Shown here in pieces: positions 23,508 through 32,866 of a stretch of 35,827 nt of DNA. Each line of letters opens with the position of its first letter. Positions within the stretch are counted from its first letter, which is position 1. This stretch comes from Candidatus Colicola caccequi (GTDB lineage: Bacteria > Bacteroidota > Bacteroidia > Bacteroidales > Paludibacteraceae). The stretch covers positions 1 through 35,827 of the forward strand of contig JAGHTR010000066.1 of the NCBI GenBank assembly GCA_018065205.1, in the 5' to 3' direction. Under the pieces are notes generated by a model. That model was not told where the DNA came from, did no database searches, and saw only the letters and a list, made by a program, of their open reading frames with translations. The translations under genes and the position numbers were made by a program.

Positions 23508-24854
23508 ATGAAAGTCGTTAAATTTCTTTCAGTAGCAGCTTTGGCATTGATGCTGGCTGCATGTAACGGCCCTGCAGGAGAACTGGTGGGTGCTCAGAAA
23601 AACACAGATTTTAAGGAAGCCAATCCTTTCGGAATGGTGTTTATCAAAAAAGGCTCTTTTATGATGGGCGAAAATACGCAGTCTGCTATTTTCCATCAGC
23701 CGGACAATACCTTTATGGCAACGGTGGAGGCCTTCTGGATGGACGAAACAGAAATCACGAACAACGAGTATAAACAGTTTGTGTTCTGGGTTCGTGACTC
23801 TATTGCTTACACCCATTTGATTGAAGCCGGCTTGACCGACTATGCTATCCAACCTCGTAACGAGGAGTTTGATGAAGAGAATTATGCCATCAACTGGAAG
23901 AAGAAAATTCCTTGGACAAGTAAAGAGGAAGAAATTCGGGAAGCTTTAGAACCTATGTTTTATGCGGATGGTACCTTGCGTACGATTTCTATGTTTTACA
24001 ACTATTCATGGATGAACTACGACCAAGCTCAATTGCCTCAGAATAAGTTTGATGTGGCTAAGGGACGTTATCCGGAAAATGCGACCTCTCGTGTTGACTC
24101 TTTCTGGGTAGATGAGAACGGCTGGATTCAGGATAGTACCATCATTCGTCCGCTTCGCGAGCCAAAGGATTTGTTGACCAACAAGATTATCAATGTTTAT
24201 CCGGATACAATGGTTTGGATTCGTGATTTCCAATTCGCGTATAACGAGCCTATGTTGCACGGTTATTTCTCATATGCCGGTTATGCTGAATATCCTGTAG
24301 TAGGTGTTACTTGGGAGCAAGCTCACGCTTTCTGCCACTGGCGTACTAATTATTTCCGTAGTGCTAATAAAGAAGTTTCTCAATACTACCGTTTACCGAC
24401 CGAGTCTGAGTGGGAATACGCTGCTCGTGGTGGACGTAAGATGGCTATGTATCCTTGGGGTGGCAATTATGCTCGCGATGCCAAGGGTTGCTTCTTAGCT
24501 AACTTTAAGCCTTACCGTGGTTCATATAACGATGATACCGGATCTATGACGATGCGTGTAGCTCAATTCCGTCCAAACGACTTTGGTTTGTTTGATATGG
24601 CAGGTAACGTGGCAGAATGGACCTCTTCCAGTTTTAATGCAAGTTCTAATACTTACATTAGTGATATCAACCCGGACTTCCAATATATGGCTCGTAAGGA
24701 CGATAGCGATATGTTGAAGAAGAAAGTGATCCGTGGTGGTAGTTGGAAAGACATTTCTTATTATATGCAATGTGGCGTTCGTACGTACGAGTACCAATAC
24801 GAGAGCCGTCCATACATTGGATTCCGTTGCGTTCGTTCCTATATAGGAGACTAA
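23508..24854 (+). CDS. gldK: T9SS ring lipoprotein GldK/PorK
   Basis: 448 residues from ATG 23508; the frame extends back into the porP/sprF gene, but the lipoprotein signal starts here (LMLAAC, Cys19). The mature part is an FGE-sulfatase-like fold: FGMVFIKKGSFMMG, FWMDETEITNNEYKQFVFWV, YRLPTESEWEYAARGG, GNVAEWTSSSF, VIRGGSWKD and YIGFRCVRSY. GldK forms, with GldN, the large periplasmic ring under the outer membrane. The domain is structural, not catalytic, in characterised T9SS. The length is typical. Confidence 0.96.
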   Translation: MKVVKFLSVAALALMLAACNGPAGELVGAQKNTDFKEANPFGMVFIKKGSFMMGENTQSAIFHQPDNTFMATVEAFWMDETEITNNEYKQFVFWVRDSIAYTHLIEAGLTDYAIQPRNEEFDEENYAINWKKKIPWTSKEEEIREALEPMFYADGTLRTISMFYNYSWMNYDQAQLPQNKFDVAKGRYPENATSRVDSFWVDENGWIQDSTIIRPLREPKDLLTNKIINVYPDTMVWIRDFQFAYNEPMLHGYFSYAGYAEYPVVGVTWEQAHAFCHWRTNYFRSANKEVSQYYRLPTESEWEYAARGGRKMAMYPWGGNYARDAKGCFLANFKPYRGSYNDDTGSMTMRVAQFRPNDFGLFDMAGNVAEWTSSSFNASSNTYISDINPDFQYMARKDDSDMLKKKVIRGGSWKDISYYMQCGVRTYEYQYESRPYIGFRCVRSYIGD

Positions 24855-24895
24855 TCTAAAATCAAATACTTGGTAAAAACAAAAAACTAACTAAT

Positions 24896-25849
24896 ATGGC
24901 AACTGTACAAAATCAAAATGCTTATTCAAGCTGGTATGAGTCTTTCGAAGGAAAGCAAGAAGGTAAATTCATGACGTGGTATCACTCCTACAAAGGAAAG
25001 AACGTTGTTAATATCGTTTATTCGTTAGGAGCATCTGTCGTTATTATTGGTGCGTTGTTTAAGATCATGCACTTCCCCGGAGCAGGTCCTGTGCTGATGT
25101 GCGGTATGATTACCGAGGCAATCTTGTTTATGATTGGTGTATTAGAGTCTCCTCACGAGGAATTCCACTGGGGTAACGTGTTCCCACAATTGATAGAATA
25201 TGGTTCTCCTGACGAGCGCGTTGCTCGTTCCAAGGAGCAACTTGGTATGGCTCCTCAAGTAGGAGGCAATGCCGGTGAGGCTCCGAAAGCAGGTGTTTCT
25301 CCACTTAGCGATGCTGAACTAAATGCATTGAAAGGTTCTTTAAATGATTTGGCTAAGACTGCCGGACAACTCTCTGAGTTAGGTAAATTGGCTACTTCTA
25401 CCAATAAGTTAGGCGAGAAAATGGATGCTGCCAGCGAAGCTGCTGCTAAATATGCAGAGAGCGCTAATGCTTTGGGTGACAAGGCTGCTTCTCTGAATGC
25501 TGCTTATACCACGATTGCTACGGACCTGCAGCAAGTAGCTACCGGCACGAAGGCTTATGAGAAAGAAGTTGGTGCTATGGGTCAAAAGTTGGCTTCGTTA
25601 AATTCCGTTTACGAGTTGCAATTAGCTGCTGTACAAGGTCAAGTGGAGGCTTATAAGGCTCAGGCTAACGCTGTAGCTGCCGCTACCAAGAATGTTGAGG
25701 CTGTCGGTGCTGACTTCCAAAAGATGCAAACTCTGGCTGCAGAATCACTCAAGAGTCAAGAGGCTTACGATGCAGCTCAAAAGAAATTAGCTCAACAAGT
25801 AGCTGATTTGAATAAGATTTATGGTAATATGTTAAATGCACTTGCATAA
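24896..25849 (+). CDS. gldL: T9SS motor protein GldL/PorL
   Basis: 317 residues. Two inner-membrane helices lie at about 36-60 (NIVYSLGASVVIIGALFKI) and 64-83 (GPVLMCGMITEAILFMIGVL). Glu74 inside helix 2 is the likely equivalent of the essential glutamate in the proton path of characterised GldL. The Ala-, Lys- and Gln-rich C-terminal part (about 135-317) is a long helical coiled coil in the cytoplasm with repeated KLASLN/LNAAYTTIA-type patterns. GldL surrounds GldM to form the proton-driven T9SS motor. It precedes gldM by 55 bases. Confidence 0.96.
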   Translation: MATVQNQNAYSSWYESFEGKQEGKFMTWYHSYKGKNVVNIVYSLGASVVIIGALFKIMHFPGAGPVLMCGMITEAILFMIGVLESPHEEFHWGNVFPQLIEYGSPDERVARSKEQLGMAPQVGGNAGEAPKAGVSPLSDAELNALKGSLNDLAKTAGQLSELGKLATSTNKLGEKMDAASEAAAKYAESANALGDKAASLNAAYTTIATDLQQVATGTKAYEKEVGAMGQKLASLNSVYELQLAAVQGQVEAYKAQANAVAAATKNVEAVGADFQKMQTLAAESLKSQEAYDAAQKKLAQQVADLNKIYGNMLNALA

Positions 25850-25904
25850 GGCATTGCATCAATCTAAGTAATACTTTCAACTATTAACTTTAAAATCTAA
25901 AGAA

Positions 25905-27506
25905 ATGGGTGGAGCAAAAAACTGTCCGGAAACCCCGAGACAAAAAATGATTGGTATGATGTACTTGGTGTTGACCGCCATGTTGGCCTTGAATGTAAGT
26001 GCCGATATCATTAACGGTTTCACTAAACTGCGTCATTCTATGGAATCTTCTATTAAATCAACGGACGCTCGTACCGAAGATATAATGAAGATTTTCGAGG
26101 CTGCCTACAGCAAGGACGAAGGTGGCAGAAAGAAATATGGTGATTGGTGGATTATCGCTCAGACTAACAAAAAGATGAGTGATGACTTATATGATTACCT
26201 GGAGCATTTTAAATTGGATATTGTTAATATGGTGGATGGTGAGAACTACACCACGATGCCGGACGATATCAAGAATGGCTCTGAAACCAATAAACCTCAC
26301 CAATACGCGTTAAATATGAAGGACGCGAGCGGGCGTACGAACGCGGAGGAACTGCGCGCTCGTATGGACCTCTATCGTCAGTATATGTCCTCTGCCGATT
26401 CCGAGTGTCTCCAAAATAAGATGAAGGATGCTGCTTTCGCACATGAATGGGAGCAGAAAACAGCCATGGTGAATTCTTTGTTCTCTACCGGAACGGTTAC
26501 TAACCAAGAGGGTGAGACTATTCCTTGGGAGCAGTCTATCTTCGAGGAGATGCCTGCCGGTGCCGTTTTGGCATTGCTGACTAAGTATCAGAACGATATC
26601 CGTATGGTGGAGAATGACTTCTTGAATTTCTTTTACAAATCTGCCGGATCTTCTGACTTCGTGATTAACTCCGTACAGGCATTAATCTTGCCGGATAATG
26701 GTGAGTACATCATGCAAGGCGGTCACTATCGCGCACGCATCGTTTCGGCTGCTGTGGATACAACTAACCTGCCTATGGTGTATATCAATGGTAATGAATA
26801 CCCTGATGGTGTGTATGATTTGGTAGCAAACCAAATTGGTCAACACACCTATACCGGTTATATGCTGATGCCGGGTGATACAACTCACTATAACTTCAAG
26901 GGTCAATACACCGTTGGTGCTCCTTCTGCATCTATCTCCAATATCGATATGAACACAATCTATACCGGATATGAGAATAAGTTTAATATCTCCGTCCCCG
27001 GTATGGGTGGTGATAAGATTAAAGTATCGGCTACCGGAGCTACCGTTACTCAAAAGAATGGTTTGTATATCATTCTGCCTAGCGAGAGCAGCAAGACTGT
27101 TAAGATTTCTGTTCATGCTGAAGTAGATGGACGTACTGTTCTGATGGGTGCTAATGACTATAAGGTTAAACCGCTGCCTAAACCAAGTGCTTTCTTGCTA
27201 TCCGGTGCAGACACCTACGATGGTACCGAGCGTATTGGTATTAAGGCATTGAAGAGTGGTGATGCCCATCTGGAGGCAAGTTATGGCCCGGATGGTGTAT
27301 TGGATTTGCCTTTTACTATTGTTAGTTTCGAGATTTATGCCGGAGGTCGCTATCTGAAGGCACAAGGTAATAAGTTCAGCCGTGATATGATGACGGCTAT
27401 TGGTAAACTGCGTAGTGGTGATGTGCTCAATATCATGACTATTAAGTATCGTGAACCAAGTGGTAAGGTTAATACATTGCCGAACTTGACATTAGGTCTT
27501 AAATAA
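25905..27506 (+). CDS. gldM: T9SS motor/periplasmic shaft protein GldM/PorM
   Basis: 533 residues. The N-terminal TPRQKMIGMMYLVLTAMLAL holds the single inner-membrane helix (about 15-35), and Arg12 matches the conserved Arg of TPRQKM in characterised GldM. The rest is a long periplasmic part of beta domains; the region around GKYTVGAPSASISNIDMNTI-like sequence (about 340-350) and PGMGGDKIKVSATGATV is typical of the distal domains. GldM spans the periplasm and links the GldL motor to the GldKN ring. Length and order are standard. Confidence 0.96.
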   Translation: MGGAKNCPETPRQKMIGMMYLVLTAMLALNVSADIINGFTKLRHSMESSIKSTDARTEDIMKIFEAAYSKDEGGRKKYGDWWIIAQTNKKMSDDLYDYLEHFKLDIVNMVDGENYTTMPDDIKNGSETNKPHQYALNMKDASGRTNAEELRARMDLYRQYMSSADSECLQNKMKDAAFAHEWEQKTAMVNSLFSTGTVTNQEGETIPWEQSIFEEMPAGAVLALLTKYQNDIRMVENDFLNFFYKSAGSSDFVINSVQALILPDNGEYIMQGGHYRARIVSAAVDTTNLPMVYINGNEYPDGVYDLVANQIGQHTYTGYMLMPGDTTHYNFKGQYTVGAPSASISNIDMNTIYTGYENKFNISVPGMGGDKIKVSATGATVTQKNGLYIILPSESSKTVKISVHAEVDGRTVLMGANDYKVKPLPKPSAFLLSGADTYDGTERIGIKALKSGDAHLEASYGPDGVLDLPFTIVSFEIYAGGRYLKAQGNKFSRDMMTAIGKLRSGDVLNIMTIKYREPSGKVNTLPNLTLGLK

Positions 27507-27528
27507 TAGAAATACAAAACCAAGTGAT

Positions 27529-28452
27529 ATGAAAAAAATTAGTGCATTAGTGCTTTTGTTGAGTTTGGCTTTTATTAGCGCTCAAGCACAGCATCCGATT
27601 AATTCGTTCTTCGCTCCCGATGGTACTGTTCGTTTGGAGACGCAAGAGTTGACAGAAGCAGCAGATTCTGTGGTTACTATTCAACATCGTACTGAAGATG
27701 TAGTTTGGCGTCGTGATATCTATCGTATCATTGATATGCGTCAAAAACAGAACTACCAGTTGTATTTCCCCGTTGAGCCGGATGATCCGACGTACATGAG
27801 TCTTTATCGCTTAATCGTGGATGCCGTTCAAAATGGAATGACTATCTTCCGTCGTAGCGAGCGTGTGCTTAAACCCGTTCTGTCGATGGAGAATATTGTG
27901 CCTCGTAACGAAATTAAGGACCAATTTATGGTAGGTGGTATCGGTGAATTAGATCGTGAGGATGAGACATCTTATGTCCTCAATTACGATAGTATTGCTG
28001 ATACGTTCTCTTTCCAACCCTATAACTACAACACCTATGTGCGTAACCAACTTAAGTATTTGCTGTATGAAGTGATCTTCTTTGATAAATCAACTTCTCG
28101 TATGTACCGCAAAATCGTAGCCTTAGCTCCGCTACAACCGGACCAGGCATCGGGTGATGAAGAAAGCCCTGCTGAGTTTATGCGTACGTCGGTTAAGTTC
28201 TGGGTTCTGTATGACCAATTACGTCCCTACTTGGCTTCGCATTACCTGATTCCAAGCCAAAACGAGGCTAAGCGTGTAACGTTTGAGGAGTTCTTCGAAA
28301 AGCGTTTGTTCTCGTCTTACATCGTAGGTGAAGGTAATATCTACAATCGTATGATTTTGGATTATTGCCTCACAGAAAAAGATGCTAAGCAAGAGCAAGA
28401 TCGTATCGAATACGAACTGTTGACATTTGAGCAAGACCTCTGGGAATATTAA
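27529..28452 (+). CDS. gldN: T9SS ring protein GldN/PorN
   Basis: 307 residues. The signal peptide ends ISAQA-QHPIN. Family blocks are VVWRRDIYRIIDMRQKQNY, QLYFPVEP, LFRLIVDAV-like LYRLIVDAVQNG, LKYLLYEVIFFDKSTSRMY and SYIVGEGNIYNRMILDYC. GldN is periplasmic and binds GldK lipoprotein to form the ring. It is the last T9SS gene here; a strong terminator follows eight bases after the stop. Confidence 0.95.
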   Translation: MKKISALVLLLSLAFISAQAQHPINSFFAPDGTVRLETQELTEAADSVVTIQHRTEDVVWRRDIYRIIDMRQKQNYQLYFPVEPDDPTYMSLYRLIVDAVQNGMTIFRRSERVLKPVLSMENIVPRNEIKDQFMVGGIGELDREDETSYVLNYDSIADTFSFQPYNYNTYVRNQLKYLLYEVIFFDKSTSRMYRKIVALAPLQPDQASGDEESPAEFMRTSVKFWVLYDQLRPYLASHYLIPSQNEAKRVTFEEFFEKRLFSSYIVGEGNIYNRMILDYCLTEKDAKQEQDRIEYELLTFEQDLWEY

Positions 28453-28459
28453 TATTTAT

Positions 28460-28488
28460 AGCAGGCAGGTCACGGACCTGCCTGCTTT
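28460..28488 (+). terminator. Terminator closing the T9SS operon
   Basis: Perfect 11-bp G/C-rich stem GCAGGCAGGTC/GACCTGCCTGC with loop ACG and a short T run (TTTGT). It separates gldN from ftsX. Confidence 0.85.
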
Positions 28489-28515
28489 GTCATACTAACG
28501 GCTCAGGTTATCATC

Positions 28516-29373
28516 GTGAAACATCGGTTTTTTAATATGTATCTCACCACCACCATCAGTATTTCGCTGGTGTTGTTTATGGTGGGTTTGGAAGCGGTGC
28601 TACTGCTATCTGCTCATCAAATACTAAAGCAGGTTAAGCAGAGTGTGACCGTTACGGTTGTATTGACCGAAAAAGCTTCTGAAACCGAGGTAACTCGGTT
28701 GCAGGACTTGTTGGAGACCGCACCTTACTGCCATGATGTAACCTTCGTGTCATCAGAACAGGCATTGCAGGAGCATATAACGCGTTTAGGAGAGGATCCG
28801 CAGAAGTTCTTGGGATACAACCCATTGAGCGCTTCGTTTGAGATGCACCTGAATGCATCCTATGCTCAAAAAGATAGTATAGAAGCGATTGCCGAACAAT
28901 TGGAGCAACTGCCATATATCGATAAGATTGAGCATCCACAGGAAGTGATAAGGATGTTAGACCTGCATGTGGGACAGTTCTCGGTGGTGCTATTGGCGAT
29001 TGCGTTGGTGCTACTATTTATATCGGTGGCTTTGATTGTTAATACGGTGCGTTTGCATGTGTATAGCAAGCGTTTCCTGATTAATACGATGCGTCTGGTA
29101 GGTGCTACCTCTTGGGTGATTCGTGCGCCTTTCGTACGCCGTAATGTGTTGATGGGCTTTGAGGCAGGATTAATTGCTATTGCCGTATTGGCCGGAGCGG
29201 TCTTCTATGCCCATGAACGATTAGGCGTATGGTTATTCGAACTCAATATGGTGAATATTGGTTTTGTGGTGCTATTGGTACTGTTGGGCGGACAGGTAAT
29301 CACTTTTATTGCATCGATGATTGCTACGGGCAAGTATATACGTATGAAAACAGATAAGATGTATGAAATATAA
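28516..29373 (+). CDS. ftsX: Cell division protein FtsX
   Basis: 285 residues from GTG 28516, chosen because the family opening MKHRFFNMYLTTTISISLVL needs the residues before the first internal ATG. Helix 1 (about 12-33), an extracytoplasmic domain (about 35-150, with FLGYNPLSASFEM), then three more helices around 155-178, 215-235 and 248-272. The MRLVGATSWVIRAPFVRRNVLMG segment is typical. FtsX with FtsE signals cell-wall hydrolases at the septum. No ftsE is adjacent. The start of the DUF3098 gene overlaps its end by 11 bases. Confidence 0.94.
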   Translation: MKHRFFNMYLTTTISISLVLFMVGLEAVLLLSAHQILKQVKQSVTVTVVLTEKASETEVTRLQDLLETAPYCHDVTFVSSEQALQEHITRLGEDPQKFLGYNPLSASFEMHLNASYAQKDSIEAIAEQLEQLPYIDKIEHPQEVIRMLDLHVGQFSVVLLAIALVLLFISVALIVNTVRLHVYSKRFLINTMRLVGATSWVIRAPFVRRNVLMGFEAGLIAIAVLAGAVFYAHERLGVWLFELNMVNIGFVVLLVLLGGQVITFIASMIATGKYIRMKTDKMYEI

Positions 29374-29572
29374 TTTAGATAAGATTAACTTGATTTTAAT
29401 TGCCATTTCCATTGTAGTCATTATAGTCGGACTATGTTTAATGGGAGGTGAACCCAGTGGTGAACAGTATAACCCGGATATTTTCTCAACGCGTCGCATC
29501 ACGGTAGGTCCAATGATTTCATTGGCAGGGTTTGTATTAATGATTTTTGCTATCTTATTTAAGAAGAAATGA
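29363..29572 (+). CDS. DUF3098 family small membrane protein
   Basis: 69 residues with two membrane helices: INLILIAISIVVIIVGLCLM and ITVGPMISLAGFVLMIFAIL, joined by a short loop with GGEPSGEQYNPDIFSTRR, and a Lys-rich end. This fits DUF3098, a small family found between ftsX and uppP in Bacteroidetes. The gene overlaps both neighbours, which suggests coupled translation. Function unknown; a role beside FtsX or UppP in envelope growth is inference from position. Confidence 0.9.
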   Translation: MKYNLDKINLILIAISIVVIIVGLCLMGGEPSGEQYNPDIFSTRRITVGPMISLAGFVLMIFAILFKKK

Positions 29573-30372
29573 GTTGGTTTCAAGCACTTATACTTGGTAT
29601 CATCCAAGGATTAACAGAGTTTCTTCCTGTGTCCTCGTCAGGTCACCTTACCATTGGTCAAACGCTCTTAGGCGTTGAGTTCGCAGATGGAGATATGCTA
29701 TTTTTTGATGTGCTCGTACATGCTGCTACGGTATGCTCAACGCTGTTGGTGTTGTGGAAGGAAGTGGCGTGGATAATGAAAGGTACGTTTACTACACCCG
29801 CATGGAACGCCGAGAAACAGTATGCCGGTAAGATTATCCTATCGATGGTTCCTGTTTTTATTGTAGGTATGTTTTTTAAGGACCAAGTGGAGGCCATCTT
29901 CGGTCACGGCATCGTCGTAGTTGGTGTATGCTTGATACTGACCGCTTGTTTACTCACTTTTGCCCATTACGCTAAGCCTCGTACCAAAGAACAGATTGGC
30001 TGGTGGGATAGTTTGATTATAGGTATCGGACAAGCGTGTGCGGTACTGCCCGGACTCAGCCGCAGTGGAACGACGATTGCTACCGGACTGATTTTAGGTA
30101 ATAAGAAAGAACAAGTGGCGCAGTTCTCCTTTCTTATGGTCCTTGTGCCTATCCTGGGAGAGACGTTCCTCAATATATTGGATATCCTGCAAGGCGAAGT
30201 GGTAACGGGCCTCACATGGACGGTGATGTTGGTGGGGTTTGTGAGTGCCTTTGTGGTAGGCGCAGCCGCTTGTAAATGGATGATAGCCATTGTGAAACGA
30301 CAAAAACTAATCTATTTCGCGATATATTGCTTACTGATGGGTGGGTTTGCATTGTGTTATGGACTTTGTTGA
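29569..30372 (+). CDS. uppP: Undecaprenyl-diphosphate phosphatase
   Basis: 267 residues, polytopic. The BacA/UppP signatures GLTEFLPVSSSGHL (15-28) and LPGLSRSGTTIATGLILG are intact, with the catalytic Glu, Ser and Arg positions present. It recycles undecaprenyl diphosphate to the monophosphate carrier for peptidoglycan and O-antigen and gives some bacitracin tolerance. Its ATG overlaps the DUF3098 stop by four bases, and the truB start overlaps its end by 14 bases. Confidence 0.96.
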   Translation: MSWFQALILGIIQGLTEFLPVSSSGHLTIGQTLLGVEFADGDMLFFDVLVHAATVCSTLLVLWKEVAWIMKGTFTTPAWNAEKQYAGKIILSMVPVFIVGMFFKDQVEAIFGHGIVVVGVCLILTACLLTFAHYAKPRTKEQIGWWDSLIIGIGQACAVLPGLSRSGTTIATGLILGNKKEQVAQFSFLMVLVPILGETFLNILDILQGEVVTGLTWTVMLVGFVSAFVVGAAACKWMIAIVKRQKLIYFAIYCLLMGGFALCYGLC

Positions 30373-31048
30373 GGGGGAAATAATCGGTTTTGATAAACCA
30401 TATCGTTGGACATCCTTTGATGTGGTGGGTAAGTCGCGGTGGCTGTTGTGCCATAAGTTAGGCACTAAGAAACTGAAGGTCGGTCATACCGGCACCTTGG
30501 ATCCGTTAGCCACCGGTGTCGTAGTTGTTTGTACCGGCAAGAAAACTAAACTCATTGATGCTCTTCAGCAGCATATCAAGGAATATGTGGCTACCCTACA
30601 ATTAGGTGCTACAACGCCCAGTTATGACTTGGAAAAGCCCATTGACCGGACCTATCCGACCAATCATATAACGCGCGAGTTAATCGACCAAGTCATTCCT
30701 ACTTTCTTGGGCGAACAATGGCAAGTTCCACCAATCTTCTCGGCCGTTAAGGTGGATGGTAAGCGGGCGTATGAACTGGCGCGAAAAGGGCAGGAAGTGG
30801 AACTCAAACCTAAGTTGCTCAAGATAGATGAGATAGAGGTGCTATCCTTTGATCCGGCTTTGATGCAACTACAGATACGCGTGGTATGCTCCAAAGGAAC
30901 GTATATACGCGCTTTGGCTCGAGATATAGGCGAACGATTAGATAGTGGTGCCCATCTGATTGCGTTGCGTCGCATACGGGTAGGGGATATACGAGTGGAG
31001 GACTGCATCAGTTTTGAACAGTTTGAACAAATCATTAATCAGCAATAA
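30359..31048 (+). CDS. truB: tRNA pseudouridine(55) synthase
   Basis: 229 residues from ATG 30359 (MDFVEGEIIGFDKPYRWTS), where the family match begins; an upstream ATG in frame lies inside uppP and is less likely. The catalytic motif GHTGTLDPLATG contains Asp48. Also seen are EYVATLQLGATTPSYDLE, VPPIFSAVKVDGKRAYELAR, and CSKGTYIRALARDIG. It makes pseudouridine 55 in the T loop of tRNAs. There is no C-terminal PUA domain, which is usual for short Bacteroidetes TruB. Confidence 0.95.
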   Translation: MDFVEGEIIGFDKPYRWTSFDVVGKSRWLLCHKLGTKKLKVGHTGTLDPLATGVVVVCTGKKTKLIDALQQHIKEYVATLQLGATTPSYDLEKPIDRTYPTNHITRELIDQVIPTFLGEQWQVPPIFSAVKVDGKRAYELARKGQEVELKPKLLKIDEIEVLSFDPALMQLQIRVVCSKGTYIRALARDIGERLDSGAHLIALRRIRVGDIRVEDCISFEQFEQIINQQ

Positions 31049-31087
31049 TAAAAAAATATCTATATGAATCATTTTGACCAATACAAC

Positions 31088-32191
31088 ATGAAGCTTAGTC
31101 AGTTCAAGTTCCGTCTGCCGGAAGAACTGATTGCCCAGTATCCTAGTCCTTATCGTGAAGATGCACGTTTGATGGTGCTGCATAGAAAAAGTGGCGAGAT
31201 TGAGCATAAATTAGTGCGTGATATGGTTGCTTACTTTGGTGAAGGCGATGTGTTTGTTTTCAATGATACTAAGGTGTTCCCCGCTCGTTTGTATGCCAAG
31301 AAAGAGAAGACGATGGCCAACATCGAGATTTTCTTGCTGCGCGAGTTGAACCATAACCTGCGTTACTGGGATGTGTTAGTGGATCCCGCTCGTAAGATTC
31401 GTATTGGTAATAAACTGTTCTTGGACGAAGATACAACTATCGTGGGTGAGGTGATCGATAATACTACCTCTCGCGGACGTACCATCCGTTTCCTTACGGA
31501 CTACGATAACTCTGAGTTCAAACAGTATTTGTATAGTTTAGGTAACATGCCATTGCCTAAGTATATCCGTCGTCCGATGGAAGAGGATACCAAGGTAGAG
31601 TTTGAAAAGGTCTTTCCCGATATGACGGTAGACGAGTTGGATGAGGAACGTTACCAAACCGTCTTTGCCGATAAGATAGGTGCCGTAGCTGCTCCTGCTG
31701 CCGGCTTGCACTTCTCCAAGCAGTTGCTTAAACGCTTAGAGATAGTAGGTGCTGAAATCGAGTTCGTCACTTCGCACATGTCGTTAGGTAATTTCCGCGC
31801 GATTGATGTGGAGGACCTCACTAAGCATAAGATGGAATCGGAGCAGTTTATGATTCCTCAAAAGACAGCAGACGCTATTACTAAGGCACATTCTAACCAA
31901 ACACGTGTTTGTGCCGTCGGCACCGAGGTCATGCGGGCAATGGAGCACGTGGCAGGCATAGATGGTCAGATTAAACCATACGATGGTTGGACCAATAAGT
32001 TCATCTTCCCGCCGTATGACTTCACGGTAGCCAATGCTTTCTTTGTTAATTTCTACTTCCCACAATCGCCCCAACTGCTGATGGTGGCTGCTTTTGGTGG
32101 ATTTGAGAACACCATGCGGGCTTATAATGAAGCCGTTGAGCAAGGCTATCGCTTTGGCGATTATGGTGATGCTATGCTCATTGTGGACTAA
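31088..32191 (+). CDS. queA: S-adenosylmethionine:tRNA ribosyltransferase-isomerase
   Basis: 367 residues from ATG 31088 ([19 protein letters not shown]), where relatives usually begin; ATG 31064, eight codons earlier after an A/T-rich leader, is a real alternative. Motifs are [45 protein letters not shown] (about 205-220), [10 protein letters not shown] and [19 protein letters not shown]. QueA adds the ribosyl part of SAM to preQ1 in tRNA, making epoxyqueuosine. Its TAA overlaps the ung ATG by one base. Confidence 0.95.
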   Translation: MKLSQFKFRLPEELIAQYPSPYREDARLMVLHRKSGEIEHKLVRDMVAYFGEGDVFVFNDTKVFPARLYAKKEKTMANIEIFLLRELNHNLRYWDVLVDPARKIRIGNKLFLDEDTTIVGEVIDNTTSRGRTIRFLTDYDNSEFKQYLYSLGNMPLPKYIRRPMEEDTKVEFEKVFPDMTVDELDEERYQTVFADKIGAVAAPAAGLHFSKQLLKRLEIVGAEIEFVTSHMSLGNFRAIDVEDLTKHKMESEQFMIPQKTADAITKAHSNQTRVCAVGTEVMRAMEHVAGIDGQIKPYDGWTNKFIFPPYDFTVANAFFVNFYFPQSPQLLMVAAFGGFENTMRAYNEAVEQGYRFGDYGDAMLIVD

Positions 32192-32856
32192 TGAATGTGC
32201 AGATAGAGGACAGCTGGAAACAAGTACTGCAACCGGAGTTTGATAAGCCGTACTTTGATATACTCACTTCTTTTGTGCGACGTGAGTATGCTACTAAGCA
32301 GTGTTTTCCTCCGGGTAACCTCATCTTCAATGCCTTTAACTCGTGCCCTTTTGACAGGGTGCGGGTTGTTATTATAGGTCAGGATCCCTATCACGATGTA
32401 GGACAGGCGCACGGACTATGTTTCTCGGTGAATGAAGGCATAACTATCCCGCCTTCGTTGGAGAATATCTATAAGGAATTGCACCGCGACTTAGGGCTGC
32501 CAATCCCCTCTTCCGGTAACCTGCAGCATTGGGCGGATCAAGGGGTGCTGCTACTCAATGCCACCCTTACCGTGGAAGCCCATCATCCCGGTAGTCATCA
32601 GAATAAAGGCTGGGAGGAACTGACCGATGCTGCTATCCAGGCTCTTAATACGCAGCGAGAACATATTGTTTATATGCTATGGGGCAGTTATGCTCAGCGT
32701 AAAGGGCAGTTCATAGACCGCCGTAAGAACCTCGTTCTAACCGCTCCGCACCCCAGTCCCCTTAGTGCCTATCGCGGCTTCATCGGATGCGGGCATTTCT
32801 CGGCGGCAAATGATTACCTCATCAAACACGGACAATCTCCGATTGTTTGGCTATAA
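32191..32856 (+). CDS. ung: Uracil-DNA glycosylase (family 1)
   Basis: 221 residues, standard. Catalytic motif [18 protein letters not shown] with Asp65 and His68, DNA-contact [20 protein letters not shown], and the leucine-loop motif [17 protein letters not shown]. It removes uracil from DNA to start base-excision repair. It lies between queA (one-base overlap) and polA (10-base gap), so it is probably expressed together with the polymerase that fills repair gaps. Confidence 0.97.
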   Translation: MNVQIEDSWKQVLQPEFDKPYFDILTSFVRREYATKQCFPPGNLIFNAFNSCPFDRVRVVIIGQDPYHDVGQAHGLCFSVNEGITIPPSLENIYKELHRDLGLPIPSSGNLQHWADQGVLLLNATLTVEAHHPGSHQNKGWEELTDAAIQALNTQREHIVYMLWGSYAQRKGQFIDRRKNLVLTAPHPSPLSAYRGFIGCGHFSAANDYLIKHGQSPIVWL

Positions 32857-32866
32857 TCCTAATGAT

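Noticed and set aside
32765-32866. Longer PolA N-terminus overlapping ung
   Set aside because: The family start MKRLLLIDAY begins at 32867; the upstream residues are an off-frame reading of ung.
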